Source: Chitinophaga oryziterrae
GTDB taxonomy: Bacteria > Bacteroidota > Bacteroidia > Chitinophagales > Chitinophagaceae
DNA length: 64,000 nucleotides
Assembly (NCBI RefSeq): GCF_009758125.1
Contig: NZ_WRXO01000007.1
Location: forward strand, 62,001-126,000
Direction: 5' to 3'
The position numbers were made by a program, and so were the translations under genes. This document shows positions 35,451 to 44,805 of this stretch, piece after piece. Below the pieces are notes generated by a model. The model had not been told where the DNA came from. It made no database searches and was given only the letters and a program-made list of their open reading frames with translations. Position 1 is the first letter of the stretch; every line of letters starts with the position of its first letter.

Positions 35451-36677
35451 ATGTCTTTTAAGATTTATGAGATGAGCAAAATGTTAGGATCGAAAATGGC
35501 CATGTTAGCCAGGGTGAATAGTACAAAAGAAAAGGGTTTATATCCTTATTTCAGGCCTATTACCTCTTCCCAGGACACAGAGGTTTTTATAGATGGGAAG
35601 AAGGTATTGATGTTTGGTTCCAATTCATACCTGGGACTGACTAATCACCCGAGAATAAAAGAAGCAGCCATGCAGGCTATTGCAAAATACGGCACTGGTT
35701 GCGCAGGTTCGAGATTCCTGAATGGAACGCTGGACCTTCATCTGGAACTGGAAAACAAACTGGCGAAGTTTGTAGGGAAAGAGTCGGCAATTGTGTTCAG
35801 TACAGGGTTTCAGGCTAACCTCGGAGTACTGTCGAGTGTTACCGGCCGTAATGATTATATTCTGCTGGATGAACTGGATCACGCCTCGATTATAGATGGC
35901 AGTCGTCTTTCTTTTTCAAAAGTGATCAAGTTCCGTCATAATAATATGGAAGACCTGGAAGCAAAATTACAGGTACTTCCGCAGTCATCTTTAAGGTTGA
36001 TCGCTGTAGATGGCGTATTCAGTATGGAGGGGGATATCGCCCGTTTACCGGAAATCGTGTCCCTTGCAGAAGCATATGGCGCCCATGTAATGGTAGACGA
36101 TGCACATGGTTTAGGGGTATTGGGACAGCAGGGCGCAGGCACGGCTTCTCACTTCGGGTTAACAGACCAGGTAGACCTCATCATGGGAACCTTCAGCAAA
36201 TCGCTGGCTTCCCTGGGAGGTTTTATCGCCGGAGATACTGATATGATCGAATATCTGAAACATACTGCCAGGTCGCTCATCTTCAGCGCCAGCATGACGC
36301 CCGCTTCCGCGGCCAGTGTGATAGCAGCGCTGGACCTTATCACTTCAGAACCTGAACATATTCAGCGTCTGTGGGAGAATACCAATTATGCACGCACATT
36401 ATTAAATGAATATGGGTTCGATATGGGGGAAGTATCCGAAACTCCCGTTATACCTATTTATATCAGGGATGAAGAAAAGGTATTTTATATCACCCGTTTA
36501 CTGCAGGACGAAGGAGTATTTGTAAACCCTGTAGTTCCCCCGGCAGTATCCCCGGATGCAACACTGATCAGATTTTCCCTGATGGCCAGTCATACATTCA
36601 GCCAGATAGAAACGGCGGTCGAAAAATTATCAGACGCCTTCATACAGGCGGGAATTCCTTTAAAGGTAAAAATATGA
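35451..36677 (+). CDS. spt: Serine palmitoyltransferase
   Basis: This 408-residue member of the alpha-oxoamine synthase family uses PLP. The Lys is in GTFSKSLASLGG, and the cofactor Asp/His block is MVDDAHGLGVLG, with GSNSYLGLTNHP near the N-terminus. The family includes glycine C-acetyltransferase, 8-amino-7-oxononanoate synthase and serine palmitoyltransferase. The last is chosen because the gene leads a sphingolipid operon, and Bacteroidota of this group make sphingolipids. The reaction is serine plus an acyl thioester to 3-ketosphinganine, the first step. Its end overlaps the next gene by ATGA. Confidence 0.88.
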   Translation: MSFKIYEMSKMLGSKMAMLARVNSTKEKGLYPYFRPITSSQDTEVFIDGKKVLMFGSNSYLGLTNHPRIKEAAMQAIAKYGTGCAGSRFLNGTLDLHLELENKLAKFVGKESAIVFSTGFQANLGVLSSVTGRNDYILLDELDHASIIDGSRLSFSKVIKFRHNNMEDLEAKLQVLPQSSLRLIAVDGVFSMEGDIARLPEIVSLAEAYGAHVMVDDAHGLGVLGQQGAGTASHFGLTDQVDLIMGTFSKSLASLGGFIAGDTDMIEYLKHTARSLIFSASMTPASAASVIAALDLITSEPEHIQRLWENTNYARTLLNEYGFDMGEVSETPVIPIYIRDEEKVFYITRLLQDEGVFVNPVVPPAVSPDATLIRFSLMASHTFSQIETAVEKLSDAFIQAGIPLKVKI

Positions 36678-37834
36678 TAGAGACATTAGAGAAACCAACC
36701 AGGTCAGACACCGGTTTGCGTATTCAACGTGTTATCTCCAAAAAAGAACTCCAGCTCTTCATAGATTTCCCCCATGAGCTTTACCGGTATGATGATAATT
36801 ATGTACCGGAACTCTTCATCGCACAGCGGGACATGCTTTCCTGGAAGAAACATCCTTTCCATGAACATTCAGTGGTACAGTTGTTCCTGGCTTACCGCCA
36901 TGATACTGTAGTGGGGAGGATCGCTGCCATCAACAATAATAATCACAATACTTTCAATAACGCACAGGATGGTTTTTTTGGTTTTTACGACTGTATTAAT
37001 GATCAGGAAGTAAGTGATGCCCTGCTGAAGACCGCTGCCAGCTGGCTCAAAGGGCACGGACTAAAAACCATTATCGGGCCGGTGAACTTCTCCACCAACG
37101 AAACCTGCGGGCTCCTGATAGAAGGGTTCGACAGTGCGCCGGTGATCATGATGACGTACAACCGTCCCTATTATATAGACCTGCTGGAAAATGCAGGACT
37201 GCGCGAGAAAGTAACGTTGCTGGCGTGGAAGATCACCGTGAATGCGCTGGATGATAAACCGTACCGGTTGATGCCAATGTTAAAGGAAAGGCTGGCAAAA
37301 CGGGATATCACTATCCGCAAGGTGAATATGAAAAAATATAAGGAAGAGGTAAAGAAAATCCATGAAGTCTATAACAGTGCCTGGAATGAAAACCTGGGCT
37401 TTGTTCCTATGACAGAAAAGGAGTTCGACTATCTCGCCAATGATATGAAACTGATCATGGACCCGGATTTCTGCCTGGTAGCAGAACAGAATGGCAAAGC
37501 AATAGGATTTGCACTCTGTATCCCGGATATGAACCAGGTTTTTATTAAAATAAAACGCGGACGCTTATTACCGTCCGGTATTTTCAAATTATTGTTCAAC
37601 CGCAAAAAGGTAAAGGCCGTGCGTGTAATAGCCCTTGGGGTACTGGAGCCTTACCGGAAAATGGGAATAGAAGCGTGTTTCTACGGAGAACTGATCCAAA
37701 GAAGCTGGCAGAAAGGAATCGTGTTTGCAGAAGCCTCCTGGATACTGGAACATAATGATCTCATGAACAAAGCGCTGATGCATATAAATGCAGATCCCTA
37801 CAAGCGGTACAGGATCTATGAAAAATCATTATGA
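36674..37834 (+). CDS. GNAT-fold protein, candidate bacterial ceramide synthase
   Basis: This 386-residue protein has a GNAT acyltransferase domain in the C-terminal two thirds (FCLVAEQNGKAIGFALCIPD, then VIALGVLEPYRKMGIEACFYGEL with the acyl-CoA loop). An N-terminal part (FPHELYRYDDNYVPEL, GPVNFSTNETCGLLIEGFD) is typical of the YghO-like family. The bacterial ceramide synthase described from Caulobacter is a GNAT protein of this kind. Here the gene overlaps the serine palmitoyltransferase gene and the epimerase-like gene by 4 bases on each side, so N-acylation of the sphingoid base is the likely job. This is inferred from family and context. Confidence 0.75.
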   Translation: MIETLEKPTRSDTGLRIQRVISKKELQLFIDFPHELYRYDDNYVPELFIAQRDMLSWKKHPFHEHSVVQLFLAYRHDTVVGRIAAINNNNHNTFNNAQDGFFGFYDCINDQEVSDALLKTAASWLKGHGLKTIIGPVNFSTNETCGLLIEGFDSAPVIMMTYNRPYYIDLLENAGLREKVTLLAWKITVNALDDKPYRLMPMLKERLAKRDITIRKVNMKKYKEEVKKIHEVYNSAWNENLGFVPMTEKEFDYLANDMKLIMDPDFCLVAEQNGKAIGFALCIPDMNQVFIKIKRGRLLPSGIFKLLFNRKKVKAVRVIALGVLEPYRKMGIEACFYGELIQRSWQKGIVFAEASWILEHNDLMNKALMHINADPYKRYRIYEKSL

Positions 37835-38814
37835 AACCAAGGATTTTAATTACCGGTGCCAGTGGATTTGTAGGATATCATCTGATATCGGCAGCTTATG
37901 ATGCCGGTATGGAAGTACATGCTGCTATCAGATCTTCCAGTAACATTTCTCATCTGCAACATTTTAACCTCAGGTATGTTATTCCTGATTATACGGACCA
38001 GGAGAGTTTATGCAAACTCCTGGAAGAGCATCAGTATGATTACATCATTCATGCAGCGGGTACCACCAAAGCGCGTACAGGAGCGGATTATGATGCTGTA
38101 AATGCCATGTATACACTGAATCTGGCACAGGCAGCCCAAAAGGCTGCTATCCCGCTGAAGAAATTTGTATTCATCAGCAGCCTGGCTGCTCTTGGCCCGG
38201 TAGCCTATGATGCAGCATGGCCTGTACCCGACGGAGCAGATGCCAATCCGGTTACGCTGTACGGCAAAAGCAAGCTGCGGGCAGAAAAGTACCTGGCCAC
38301 TATGACTGCCCTGCCATGGATCGTTTTGCGGCCCACAGCAGTATATGGTCCCCTGGAGAAGGACCTGTTCGTGCTGTTCAAAACATTTAAAAAGGGATTT
38401 GAATTTCATATGGGAAGGGAACCCCAGCAACTGAGTTTTGTATATGTGAAAGACCTTGCAGATGCTGTGATGCTGGCATTAACATCGCCTTCTATACAAA
38501 CGGGTTATAATATATCCGATGGGCATAGTTATAGCAGATATGCGCTGGCAGACATCTCCCGGCGTATTTTTGGCGTACGTATGTTACGGATCCATGTGCC
38601 CCTTGCATTAGCAAAGCCTGCAATTACCCTTTTAGAAAAGATGAGTCGTGGGATTCCATTGCTGAATAACGATAAACTGCTGGAAGTGAGCGCCCCCAGC
38701 TGGAATTGTAACATACAGCAAATTAAGAGGGACCTTGGTTACAATCCCGCTTATAACCTTGAAAAAGGTATGAAAGAGACAATTGAATGGTACACCAACA
38801 ATAAATGGTTTTAG
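37831..38814 (+). CDS. Extended SDR, candidate ceramide/3-ketosphinganine reductase
   Basis: The 327-residue NAD(P)-dependent epimerase/dehydratase-type protein has TGASGFVGYHLI at the N-terminus. The catalytic region is FISSLAALGP with Tyr-x-x-x-Lys in LYGKSKLRAEKYL, then WIVLRPTAVYGP. General annotation would be dihydroflavonol reductase-like. The bacterial ceramide reductase (CerR) of Caulobacter has the same fold, and here the gene directly follows the palmitoyltransferase and candidate ceramide synthase genes. It is therefore likely to reduce the 3-keto group of the sphingoid base or ceramide. The substrate is inferred. Confidence 0.78.
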   Translation: MKPRILITGASGFVGYHLISAAYDAGMEVHAAIRSSSNISHLQHFNLRYVIPDYTDQESLCKLLEEHQYDYIIHAAGTTKARTGADYDAVNAMYTLNLAQAAQKAAIPLKKFVFISSLAALGPVAYDAAWPVPDGADANPVTLYGKSKLRAEKYLATMTALPWIVLRPTAVYGPLEKDLFVLFKTFKKGFEFHMGREPQQLSFVYVKDLADAVMLALTSPSIQTGYNISDGHSYSRYALADISRRIFGVRMLRIHVPLALAKPAITLLEKMSRGIPLLNNDKLLEVSAPSWNCNIQQIKRDLGYNPAYNLEKGMKETIEWYTNNKWF

Positions 38815-38833
38815 ATTAAATTAAAGCAAACCA

Positions 38834-40171
38834 ATGAAACATCAAATCAAAGAGGCACAGGGTAAGTTGGGCATATTAATGCCCGGGCTTGGCGCTGTTG
38901 CCACCACGTTTATCGCAGGAGTAGAAGCAATTAAGAAAGGGCTCTCAAAACCTGTTGGTTCTGTTACGCAGATGGGTAATATCCGCCTGGGTAAAAGAAC
39001 GGAAAATAGAAACCCCTTCATCAAGGATTTCGTATCATTAGCTAACCTCAATGATTTAGTATTTGGTGGATGGGACGTTTATGAAGATAATGTTTACACG
39101 GCTGCCGTAAAAGCAGAGGTACTGGACCGCTTTCTCCTGGAATCCGTTCGTCCTGAACTGGAATCTATAGTACCGATGAAGGCCGCATTTGACAAAAGTT
39201 TTGTTAAGAACCTCGATGGCACACACGTAAAAGAGTTTAAAACACGTTATGACCTGGCTGAGGCCGTAAAAAAAGACATTACAGACTTTAAGCAAAAGAA
39301 CGGTTGCGACCGTATCGTATTGGTTTGGTGTGGCTCTACGGAGATATACCACGAAGCGGCAGACGTACATTCATCCCTGGCTAAATTTGAACAGGGCCTG
39401 AAAGACAACGATGCCCGCATTGCTCCCAGTATGATTTACGCATATGCGGCCATCAGCATGGGCATTCCTTTCGCCAACGGAGCGCCTAACCTTACCTGTG
39501 ATATCCCGGCCCTGACCGAACTGGCCAGGAAAACGGCCACTCCGATCGGTGGGAAAGATTTTAAAACAGGCCAGACCTTAATGAAAACCATCCTGGCTCC
39601 GGGTATTCAGGCACGTGCTTTGGGTATGGAAGGCTGGTTTTCTACGAACATACTGGGTAACCGTGACGGCTGGGTGCTGGACGATCCTGATAACTTTAAA
39701 ACCAAGGAAGTTTCCAAGCTGGGCGTGCTGGAAGACATTCTGCAACCTGAACTTTCACCGGACCTGTATGGGGATTTGTACCATAAGATCAGGATCAATT
39801 ATTACCCTCCGCGTAAAGACAATAAAGAGAGTTGGGATAACATTGATATCTTTGGGTGGTTAGGGTATAAAATGCAGATAAAAGTAAACTTCCTGTGCCG
39901 TGATTCAATCCTGGCAGCACCCATTGTGCTGGACCTTGCTTTGTTCATCGATTTTGCCAAACGGGCAGGTATGAGTGGGATACAGGAGTGGTTGTCATTC
40001 TATTTTAAATCGCCTCAGACAGCACCGGGATTACGCCCCGAACATGACATTTTTAAACAATTAGCCAAATTGCAGAATACGCTCCGTTACCTGATGGGTG
40101 AAGACTTGATCACCCACCTGGGACTGGACTACTACGAAGAAATATTTTCAACGGATGATCAGAATACATAA
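38834..40171 (+). CDS. ino1: Inositol-3-phosphate synthase
   Basis: This NAD-dependent 445-residue enzyme turns glucose-6-phosphate into 1D-myo-inositol 3-phosphate. Family motifs are present: the nucleotide site GILMPGLGAVATTFIAGVEA, the NGAPNLTCDIPAL block, GGKDFKTGQTLMKT, and LGNRDGWVLDDPDNFKTK. It lies 19 bases after the SDR gene in the same operon and provides the head group for the downstream phosphotransferase. Its end overlaps the PgpA-like gene by 17 bases. Its presence in a sphingolipid operon points to inositol sphingolipids. Confidence 0.95.
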   Translation: MKHQIKEAQGKLGILMPGLGAVATTFIAGVEAIKKGLSKPVGSVTQMGNIRLGKRTENRNPFIKDFVSLANLNDLVFGGWDVYEDNVYTAAVKAEVLDRFLLESVRPELESIVPMKAAFDKSFVKNLDGTHVKEFKTRYDLAEAVKKDITDFKQKNGCDRIVLVWCGSTEIYHEAADVHSSLAKFEQGLKDNDARIAPSMIYAYAAISMGIPFANGAPNLTCDIPALTELARKTATPIGGKDFKTGQTLMKTILAPGIQARALGMEGWFSTNILGNRDGWVLDDPDNFKTKEVSKLGVLEDILQPELSPDLYGDLYHKIRINYYPPRKDNKESWDNIDIFGWLGYKMQIKVNFLCRDSILAAPIVLDLALFIDFAKRAGMSGIQEWLSFYFKSPQTAPGLRPEHDIFKQLAKLQNTLRYLMGEDLITHLGLDYYEEIFSTDDQNT

Positions 40172-40613
40172 AATGATGGCTACCAGTCTCGGCATCGGGT
40201 ACATCGGTAAAGGCGGCGGAACGGTCGCAGCTGCAGTTGCAGCACTTTGCTGGTACCTGGTGCTGGCTGGCCAGCATCAGCCGGGATACGGCCCTTTAAT
40301 TTTTACCATTGCCATTACCTTACTGGGCGTCTGGTCTGGAAATGAAGTAGAGCCCTACTGGGGCAAAGACGATAAAAAAGTGGTGATCGATGAAGTGGCA
40401 GGCATGTGCATCAGCTTACTTTTCCTGCCCGTAAACTGGAAATATGTGCTGGCGGGATTAGTATTATTTCGCTTTTTCGATATTCGTAAACCTTTGTTAA
40501 TAAGGAAATTGGAAGTACTGCCAGGGGGGTGGGGAGTGATGTTTGATGATGTGCTGGCGGGAATTTATTCAAACCTGATTTTACAGGTAGTATTTTATTT
40601 TAATCTGCTGTAG
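40155..40613 (+). CDS. PgpA-like phosphatase, probable phosphatidylinositol-phosphate phosphatase
   Basis: This 152-residue membrane protein has the phosphatidylglycerophosphatase A signature: IHKMMATSLGIGYIGKGGGT at the start, DDKKVVIDEVAGM, FRFFDIRKP, and GGWGVMFDDVLAG with the acidic metal-binding residues. A second ATG at 40173 lies just after the upstream stop, but the HK-ATS segment before it is part of the family, so the earlier start is kept. In an inositol-lipid operon the likely substrate is phosphatidylinositol phosphate rather than phosphatidylglycerophosphate; that shift is inferred from context. Confidence 0.85.
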   Translation: MIRIHKMMATSLGIGYIGKGGGTVAAAVAALCWYLVLAGQHQPGYGPLIFTIAITLLGVWSGNEVEPYWGKDDKKVVIDEVAGMCISLLFLPVNWKYVLAGLVLFRFFDIRKPLLIRKLEVLPGGWGVMFDDVLAGIYSNLILQVVFYFNLL

Positions 40614-40985
40614 ATGCCGTGGAAGTTTATAAAGGCGCAGGCCTCTTCACTGGCCGCTACAGGAGTGGATTATTCAACAGCTCTTTTGCTTAACTACCTG
40701 GAATGCTGGTATATAGCGGCTAATATAGCCGGTAGCGTTGCAGGGGGTATTACCAACTTTCATGTAAACAGACAATGGGTATTTGAGAAGGAAAACAAGG
40801 CGGTCAGCGTACAGGCGGTCAAATACGTTCTTGTATGGGTAGGCAATATGTTACTGAATACAGGGGGTGTCTGGGGACTGGTAAATTATGAAATATTGCC
40901 TTATGTTTACGCCAAAATTACAGTGAATTTAATCGTAGGTTTTACCTATAACTATATAATACAGAAGCGATTCGTTTTTAAATGA
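40614..40985 (+). CDS. GtrA family membrane protein
   Basis: This 123-residue protein has four hydrophobic segments and the GtrA-like pattern (ATGVDYSTALLLNYL, then GGITNFHVNRQWVFE and the closing YNYIIQKRFVFK). GtrA proteins are thought to move lipid-linked sugars across the inner membrane. The ATG follows the PgpA-like stop codon with no gap, so they are coupled. In this operon it may flip an inositol lipid or a glycosylated lipid. No glycosyltransferase is encoded beside it. Confidence 0.85.
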   Translation: MPWKFIKAQASSLAATGVDYSTALLLNYLECWYIAANIAGSVAGGITNFHVNRQWVFEKENKAVSVQAVKYVLVWVGNMLLNTGGVWGLVNYEILPYVYAKITVNLIVGFTYNYIIQKRFVFK

Positions 40986-40994
40986 TCTTGATAG

Positions 40995-43550
40995 ATGAAT
41001 GGAATTAAAAATATAATAACGGGAGTTGCTTTACTGATCGCTTTTGGCTTTAATATAGCATCTGCTCAAACCACTAAAGTGAAAGGACAGATAACCGACA
41101 GTAAAAACCTGTCACCTCTGCCTTTCGTGAATGTATTCATCCCGGGGACTTCCATTGGGACGGCTACAGACGCCAGTGGACATTTTGAGCTGCAGTTTGA
41201 TGCTACCAGAGACAGTATACGTGTTGCATTTATGGGGTACAAGACCGTAGATAAACGCATCACCCGGGGGACGGAACAAACAATAAACTTCAGACTGGAA
41301 AGTACCAGTAAGACACTGAACGAGATTGTCGTAAGAAAGAAGAAGGAAAAATACCGCAATAAGGATAATCCGGCGGTGGAACTGATCCGCTTAGTGATAG
41401 ATAACCGGGATAAGAACCGGATGACACACTACGATTACGCACAATATAATCAGTACGAGAAGATGGAATTTGCGCTGAGTAACCTGTCTTCCAAAGTACA
41501 GAATGGCCGTTTTACCAAAAAGTACAAGTTTATCTTTGATAACCAGGATACTACCAAAATGGAGGGTAAATCCCTCTTGCCTGTTTACCTGGAAGAGAAA
41601 CTGGCAGACGTTTACTACAGAAAATCCCCCGAGAAAAAGAGAGTGATCGTGACCGCTGATAAAAAAGTGAATTTCGAGAATTACATCGATAATCAGGGGC
41701 TGAATGCCTACATGAGGCATATTTACCAGGATGTGGACATGTATGACAACAATATGATGTTGTTTACCAACCAGTTCCTGAGCCCTATCGCCAATGCCGG
41801 TCCAACTTTTTACAAATACTATATCGCGGATACGATCGCTACACCCGATGGACAAAAGCTGATAGAACTGGAGTTTTATCCCCGTAGTAAAACCGATCTC
41901 TTACTGGAAGGTAAAATGTATATCACGCTGGATGGCAACTATGCCGTACAGAAAGCGGATATGACTGCCAACAAAGATATTAACCTGAACTGGGTACGTG
42001 ATTTCCATCTTTATCTTGACTTTGAAAAAACACCGGACGGCAGGTATTTCATGAACAGAAGTACCATGCGTGCGGATTTTGGCGTGTTTAAGGGACGTAG
42101 CGGTATTTATGGAGAACGCGTGGTTTCCATCAAAAACATGGAGATCAACAAACCCCAGCCGGAAGATTTTTACAAAGGGCCATCACTGGTAGAAGAAGAT
42201 GAGAAGCTACAGAAACCCGACAGCTTCTGGGCAAATAACCGTCATGATACTTTATCTACCGCCGAATCCAAAGTATATAGTAATATCGACAGTCTGCAGC
42301 ATATGAAATCGTTCAAAAGAACGATGGAAATAGCCACCTTGTTATTAGCAGGTTATAAGTCGGTAGGTCCTTTTGAAGTAGGCCCGGTAAATGCATTTTA
42401 TAGCTTTAACCCGGTAGAAGGTTTCAGGTTGCGTTTCGGTGGAAGATCAACGCCTAAACTCAATAAGAGTTTCTACGTGGAAACGTATGCCGCTTATGGT
42501 TTTAAGGACAAACAATGGAAAGGCTACCTGGGAGCTACCTATGCTTTAAATCATAAATCGATTTACGAATTCCCTATCCGGTCTATCACTGTCAGCGCAC
42601 AGCGTGAAACCAAAATACCCGGTCAGGAACTCCAGTTCATACAGGAAGATAACTTCCTCTTATCCTTTAAAAGAGGTAACAATGATAAATGGCTGTACAA
42701 TGATATTTACATCGCGCATTATCTGAACGAGTATAATAATCACTTCTCTTTTGATGCCGGGTTTAAACACTGGACTCAAACACCTGCCGGTGAGCTGAAG
42801 TATTTTAAAAATACGGACCCTATCACATCAGATGGCAGGAACCCTATCAAAACAGCCGAGTTCTCACTGGAATTACGCTGGGCGCCTCATGAGCAGTTTT
42901 ACCAGGGTAAAGTTTACCGTATCCCTATCGCCAATAAGTATCCTATCTTTACACTCAGGGGTATTGCAGGGGTGAAAGGCATAGCAGGAAGCGGTTACAA
43001 CTATCAGAATATCTCCCTGAACATTTATAAGATGGCGTATCTGTCTCAGTTGGGATATAGTGAGATCGTACTGGAAGGTGGGTATATATTTGGTAAGCTG
43101 CCTTATCCGCTGCTGACCGTACACCGTGCTAACCAGTCATATGCTTACCAGCTGGAGTCATATAACTTAATGAACTTCCTGGAGTTTGTGAGTGACAGGT
43201 ATGCGAGTATTAATATTGATCATAACTTTAACGGTTTTATCTTTAACAAAATTCCGCTGTTCAAGAGGCTGAAGTTCAGAGAAGTGGCAGCAGTCAAGGT
43301 CTTATATGGTGGGCTCCGTCCTGAAAACAATCCAAATAAAGATCCTTCACTGATCCAGTTCTCAAAGGATAACACCACCAACGTACCGGTTACTTATACA
43401 CTGGGTCAGCGGCCTTATATAGAAGGTAGTATAGGTATTGCCAATATATTTAAGCTTTTGAGGGTAGACCTCGTAAGGCGTTTTACGTACCTGGACAATC
43501 CCGGAGTATCCAAATACGGAGTAAGGGCACGTTTCAGATTTGATTTTTAA
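40995..43550 (+). CDS. DUF5686 outer-membrane protein with carboxypeptidase-like domain
   Basis: The 851-residue protein has a signal peptide (IITGVALLIAFGFNIASAQ) and then a carboxypeptidase-D regulatory-like beta domain at about 27-110 (VKGQITDSKNLSPLPFVNVF, DASGHFELQF, VAFMGYKT). A long DUF5686 region follows, with alternating beta-strand pattern and a terminal aromatic residue (RARFRFDF) as in outer-membrane barrels. Its function is unknown. Its place inside a lipid operon, 9 bases after the GtrA gene, suggests a part in moving or displaying the lipid at the outer membrane. This is inference only. Confidence 0.8.
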   Translation: MNGIKNIITGVALLIAFGFNIASAQTTKVKGQITDSKNLSPLPFVNVFIPGTSIGTATDASGHFELQFDATRDSIRVAFMGYKTVDKRITRGTEQTINFRLESTSKTLNEIVVRKKKEKYRNKDNPAVELIRLVIDNRDKNRMTHYDYAQYNQYEKMEFALSNLSSKVQNGRFTKKYKFIFDNQDTTKMEGKSLLPVYLEEKLADVYYRKSPEKKRVIVTADKKVNFENYIDNQGLNAYMRHIYQDVDMYDNNMMLFTNQFLSPIANAGPTFYKYYIADTIATPDGQKLIELEFYPRSKTDLLLEGKMYITLDGNYAVQKADMTANKDINLNWVRDFHLYLDFEKTPDGRYFMNRSTMRADFGVFKGRSGIYGERVVSIKNMEINKPQPEDFYKGPSLVEEDEKLQKPDSFWANNRHDTLSTAESKVYSNIDSLQHMKSFKRTMEIATLLLAGYKSVGPFEVGPVNAFYSFNPVEGFRLRFGGRSTPKLNKSFYVETYAAYGFKDKQWKGYLGATYALNHKSIYEFPIRSITVSAQRETKIPGQELQFIQEDNFLLSFKRGNNDKWLYNDIYIAHYLNEYNNHFSFDAGFKHWTQTPAGELKYFKNTDPITSDGRNPIKTAEFSLELRWAPHEQFYQGKVYRIPIANKYPIFTLRGIAGVKGIAGSGYNYQNISLNIYKMAYLSQLGYSEIVLEGGYIFGKLPYPLLTVHRANQSYAYQLESYNLMNFLEFVSDRYASINIDHNFNGFIFNKIPLFKRLKFREVAAVKVLYGGLRPENNPNKDPSLIQFSKDNTTNVPVTYTLGQRPYIEGSIGIANIFKLLRVDLVRRFTYLDNPGVSKYGVRARFRFDF

Positions 43551-43563
43551 ACAGTAACTGAGC

Positions 43564-44799
43564 ATGAACAAGCAATGGAGGGATAAATTACAACAGTTGA
43601 TTTATCTGGTGATCAACCCGATAGTAAAAGGGTTGATTAAAATGGGACTTACTCCCAATGCTGTCACCCTTATAGGTTTCGCATTAAATATAGGTGTAGT
43701 GATCATATTCGTATCAGGAGTAGAGGAAGGACATCGCGGAGATTTATCTTATGTAGGCTGGGCAGGCGCATTAACACTGTTTGCCGGTTTATTTGATATG
43801 CTGGACGGGCAGGTTGCCCGCCTGGGTAATATGGGTTCCCGTTTTGGAGCCCTGTTCGATTCCGTACTGGACCGCTACAGCGAAATGGTATTATTCTTTG
43901 GTATCTGTTATTACCTGATAGGACATCACTACTTCCTGAGTTCCATATTTGCCTTTATAGCGCTGATCGGTTCTATGATGGTAAGTTATACCAGGGCACG
44001 TGCAGAAGGGTTGGGAATAGAGTGTAAAGGAGGTTTAATGCAGCGTCCGGAGAGGGTAGTGATCATCTCTGTATCGGCAATTGCCTGTGGTATTACGTCG
44101 CATTACATCGGCGGGGATTACAAACTGTTCGTACCAGGTATCCCTTTCCATATATTCGAGACGATCTCCATCTTCACTATCCCGCTGTTCGTGATGGCTG
44201 TCATGACCAACATCACTGCTATAGGGCGCCTGATGGATGCTAAAAAAGCATTGTCTGCAGGGCTGGTTTTATTGGCATTACCGCTGATGACTTTTGCAGG
44301 AGATGGTAAAGATACAGGCAAGCATGTTGGAGATCCGGTATTCCCTGTTCCCAGTAACATACCGCATATGTTATTTTATATGCAGCGTACGCCTAATATC
44401 AATACCATTATCTACGATCTGAACATACAAAAGGATGGTACACTGGATACAGATGAACCGGTGAGCGTTTACTGGATGAGATATGCAGATGGCGGAGAGA
44501 AAAAGGACCTTAACTACATACAGCGCAAATTTGCTTATGGTATCAAAGTGAAATCTCTGGGCAATGATAAGTATTCATTACATTCTGTTGCTTATGCAAA
44601 GAAAGAGATGTTCCTGATGAAATCTCCCACGGGCGATTATCATGTGTATGCAAAGATCGGCAATACAATGGCCATCCTTAACCGTATTTATTTGCAGATC
44701 GAAGGAGGGACTTTCTGGTTCCCGAATGTTGTATACATAGAGTTGAAAGGCATTGATCCTGCCAGTGGAAAAGAGATAAAGGAGCAAATTAAGCCATAA
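43564..44799 (+). CDS. CDP-alcohol phosphotransferase (PI-phosphate synthase-like) with extra C-terminal domain
   Basis: Residues 1-240 form a CDP-alcohol phosphotransferase with several membrane segments. The full signature DG-x2-AR-x8-G-x3-D-x3-D is present near residues 81-103. It would join CDP-diacylglycerol to inositol phosphate from the upstream synthase. After a further hydrophobic stretch (ALSAGLVLLALPLMTFAG) comes a soluble part of about 165 residues (DLNIQKDGTLDTDEPVSVYW, IKVKSLGNDKYSLHSVA), which I take to be a DUF4833-like domain. The C-terminal domain is unusual for the enzyme family and probably lies outside the inner membrane. Confidence 0.85.
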   Translation: MNKQWRDKLQQLIYLVINPIVKGLIKMGLTPNAVTLIGFALNIGVVIIFVSGVEEGHRGDLSYVGWAGALTLFAGLFDMLDGQVARLGNMGSRFGALFDSVLDRYSEMVLFFGICYYLIGHHYFLSSIFAFIALIGSMMVSYTRARAEGLGIECKGGLMQRPERVVIISVSAIACGITSHYIGGDYKLFVPGIPFHIFETISIFTIPLFVMAVMTNITAIGRLMDAKKALSAGLVLLALPLMTFAGDGKDTGKHVGDPVFPVPSNIPHMLFYMQRTPNINTIIYDLNIQKDGTLDTDEPVSVYWMRYADGGEKKDLNYIQRKFAYGIKVKSLGNDKYSLHSVAYAKKEMFLMKSPTGDYHVYAKIGNTMAILNRIYLQIEGGTFWFPNVVYIELKGIDPASGKEIKEQIKP

Positions 44800-44805
44800 G
44801 AGAGC

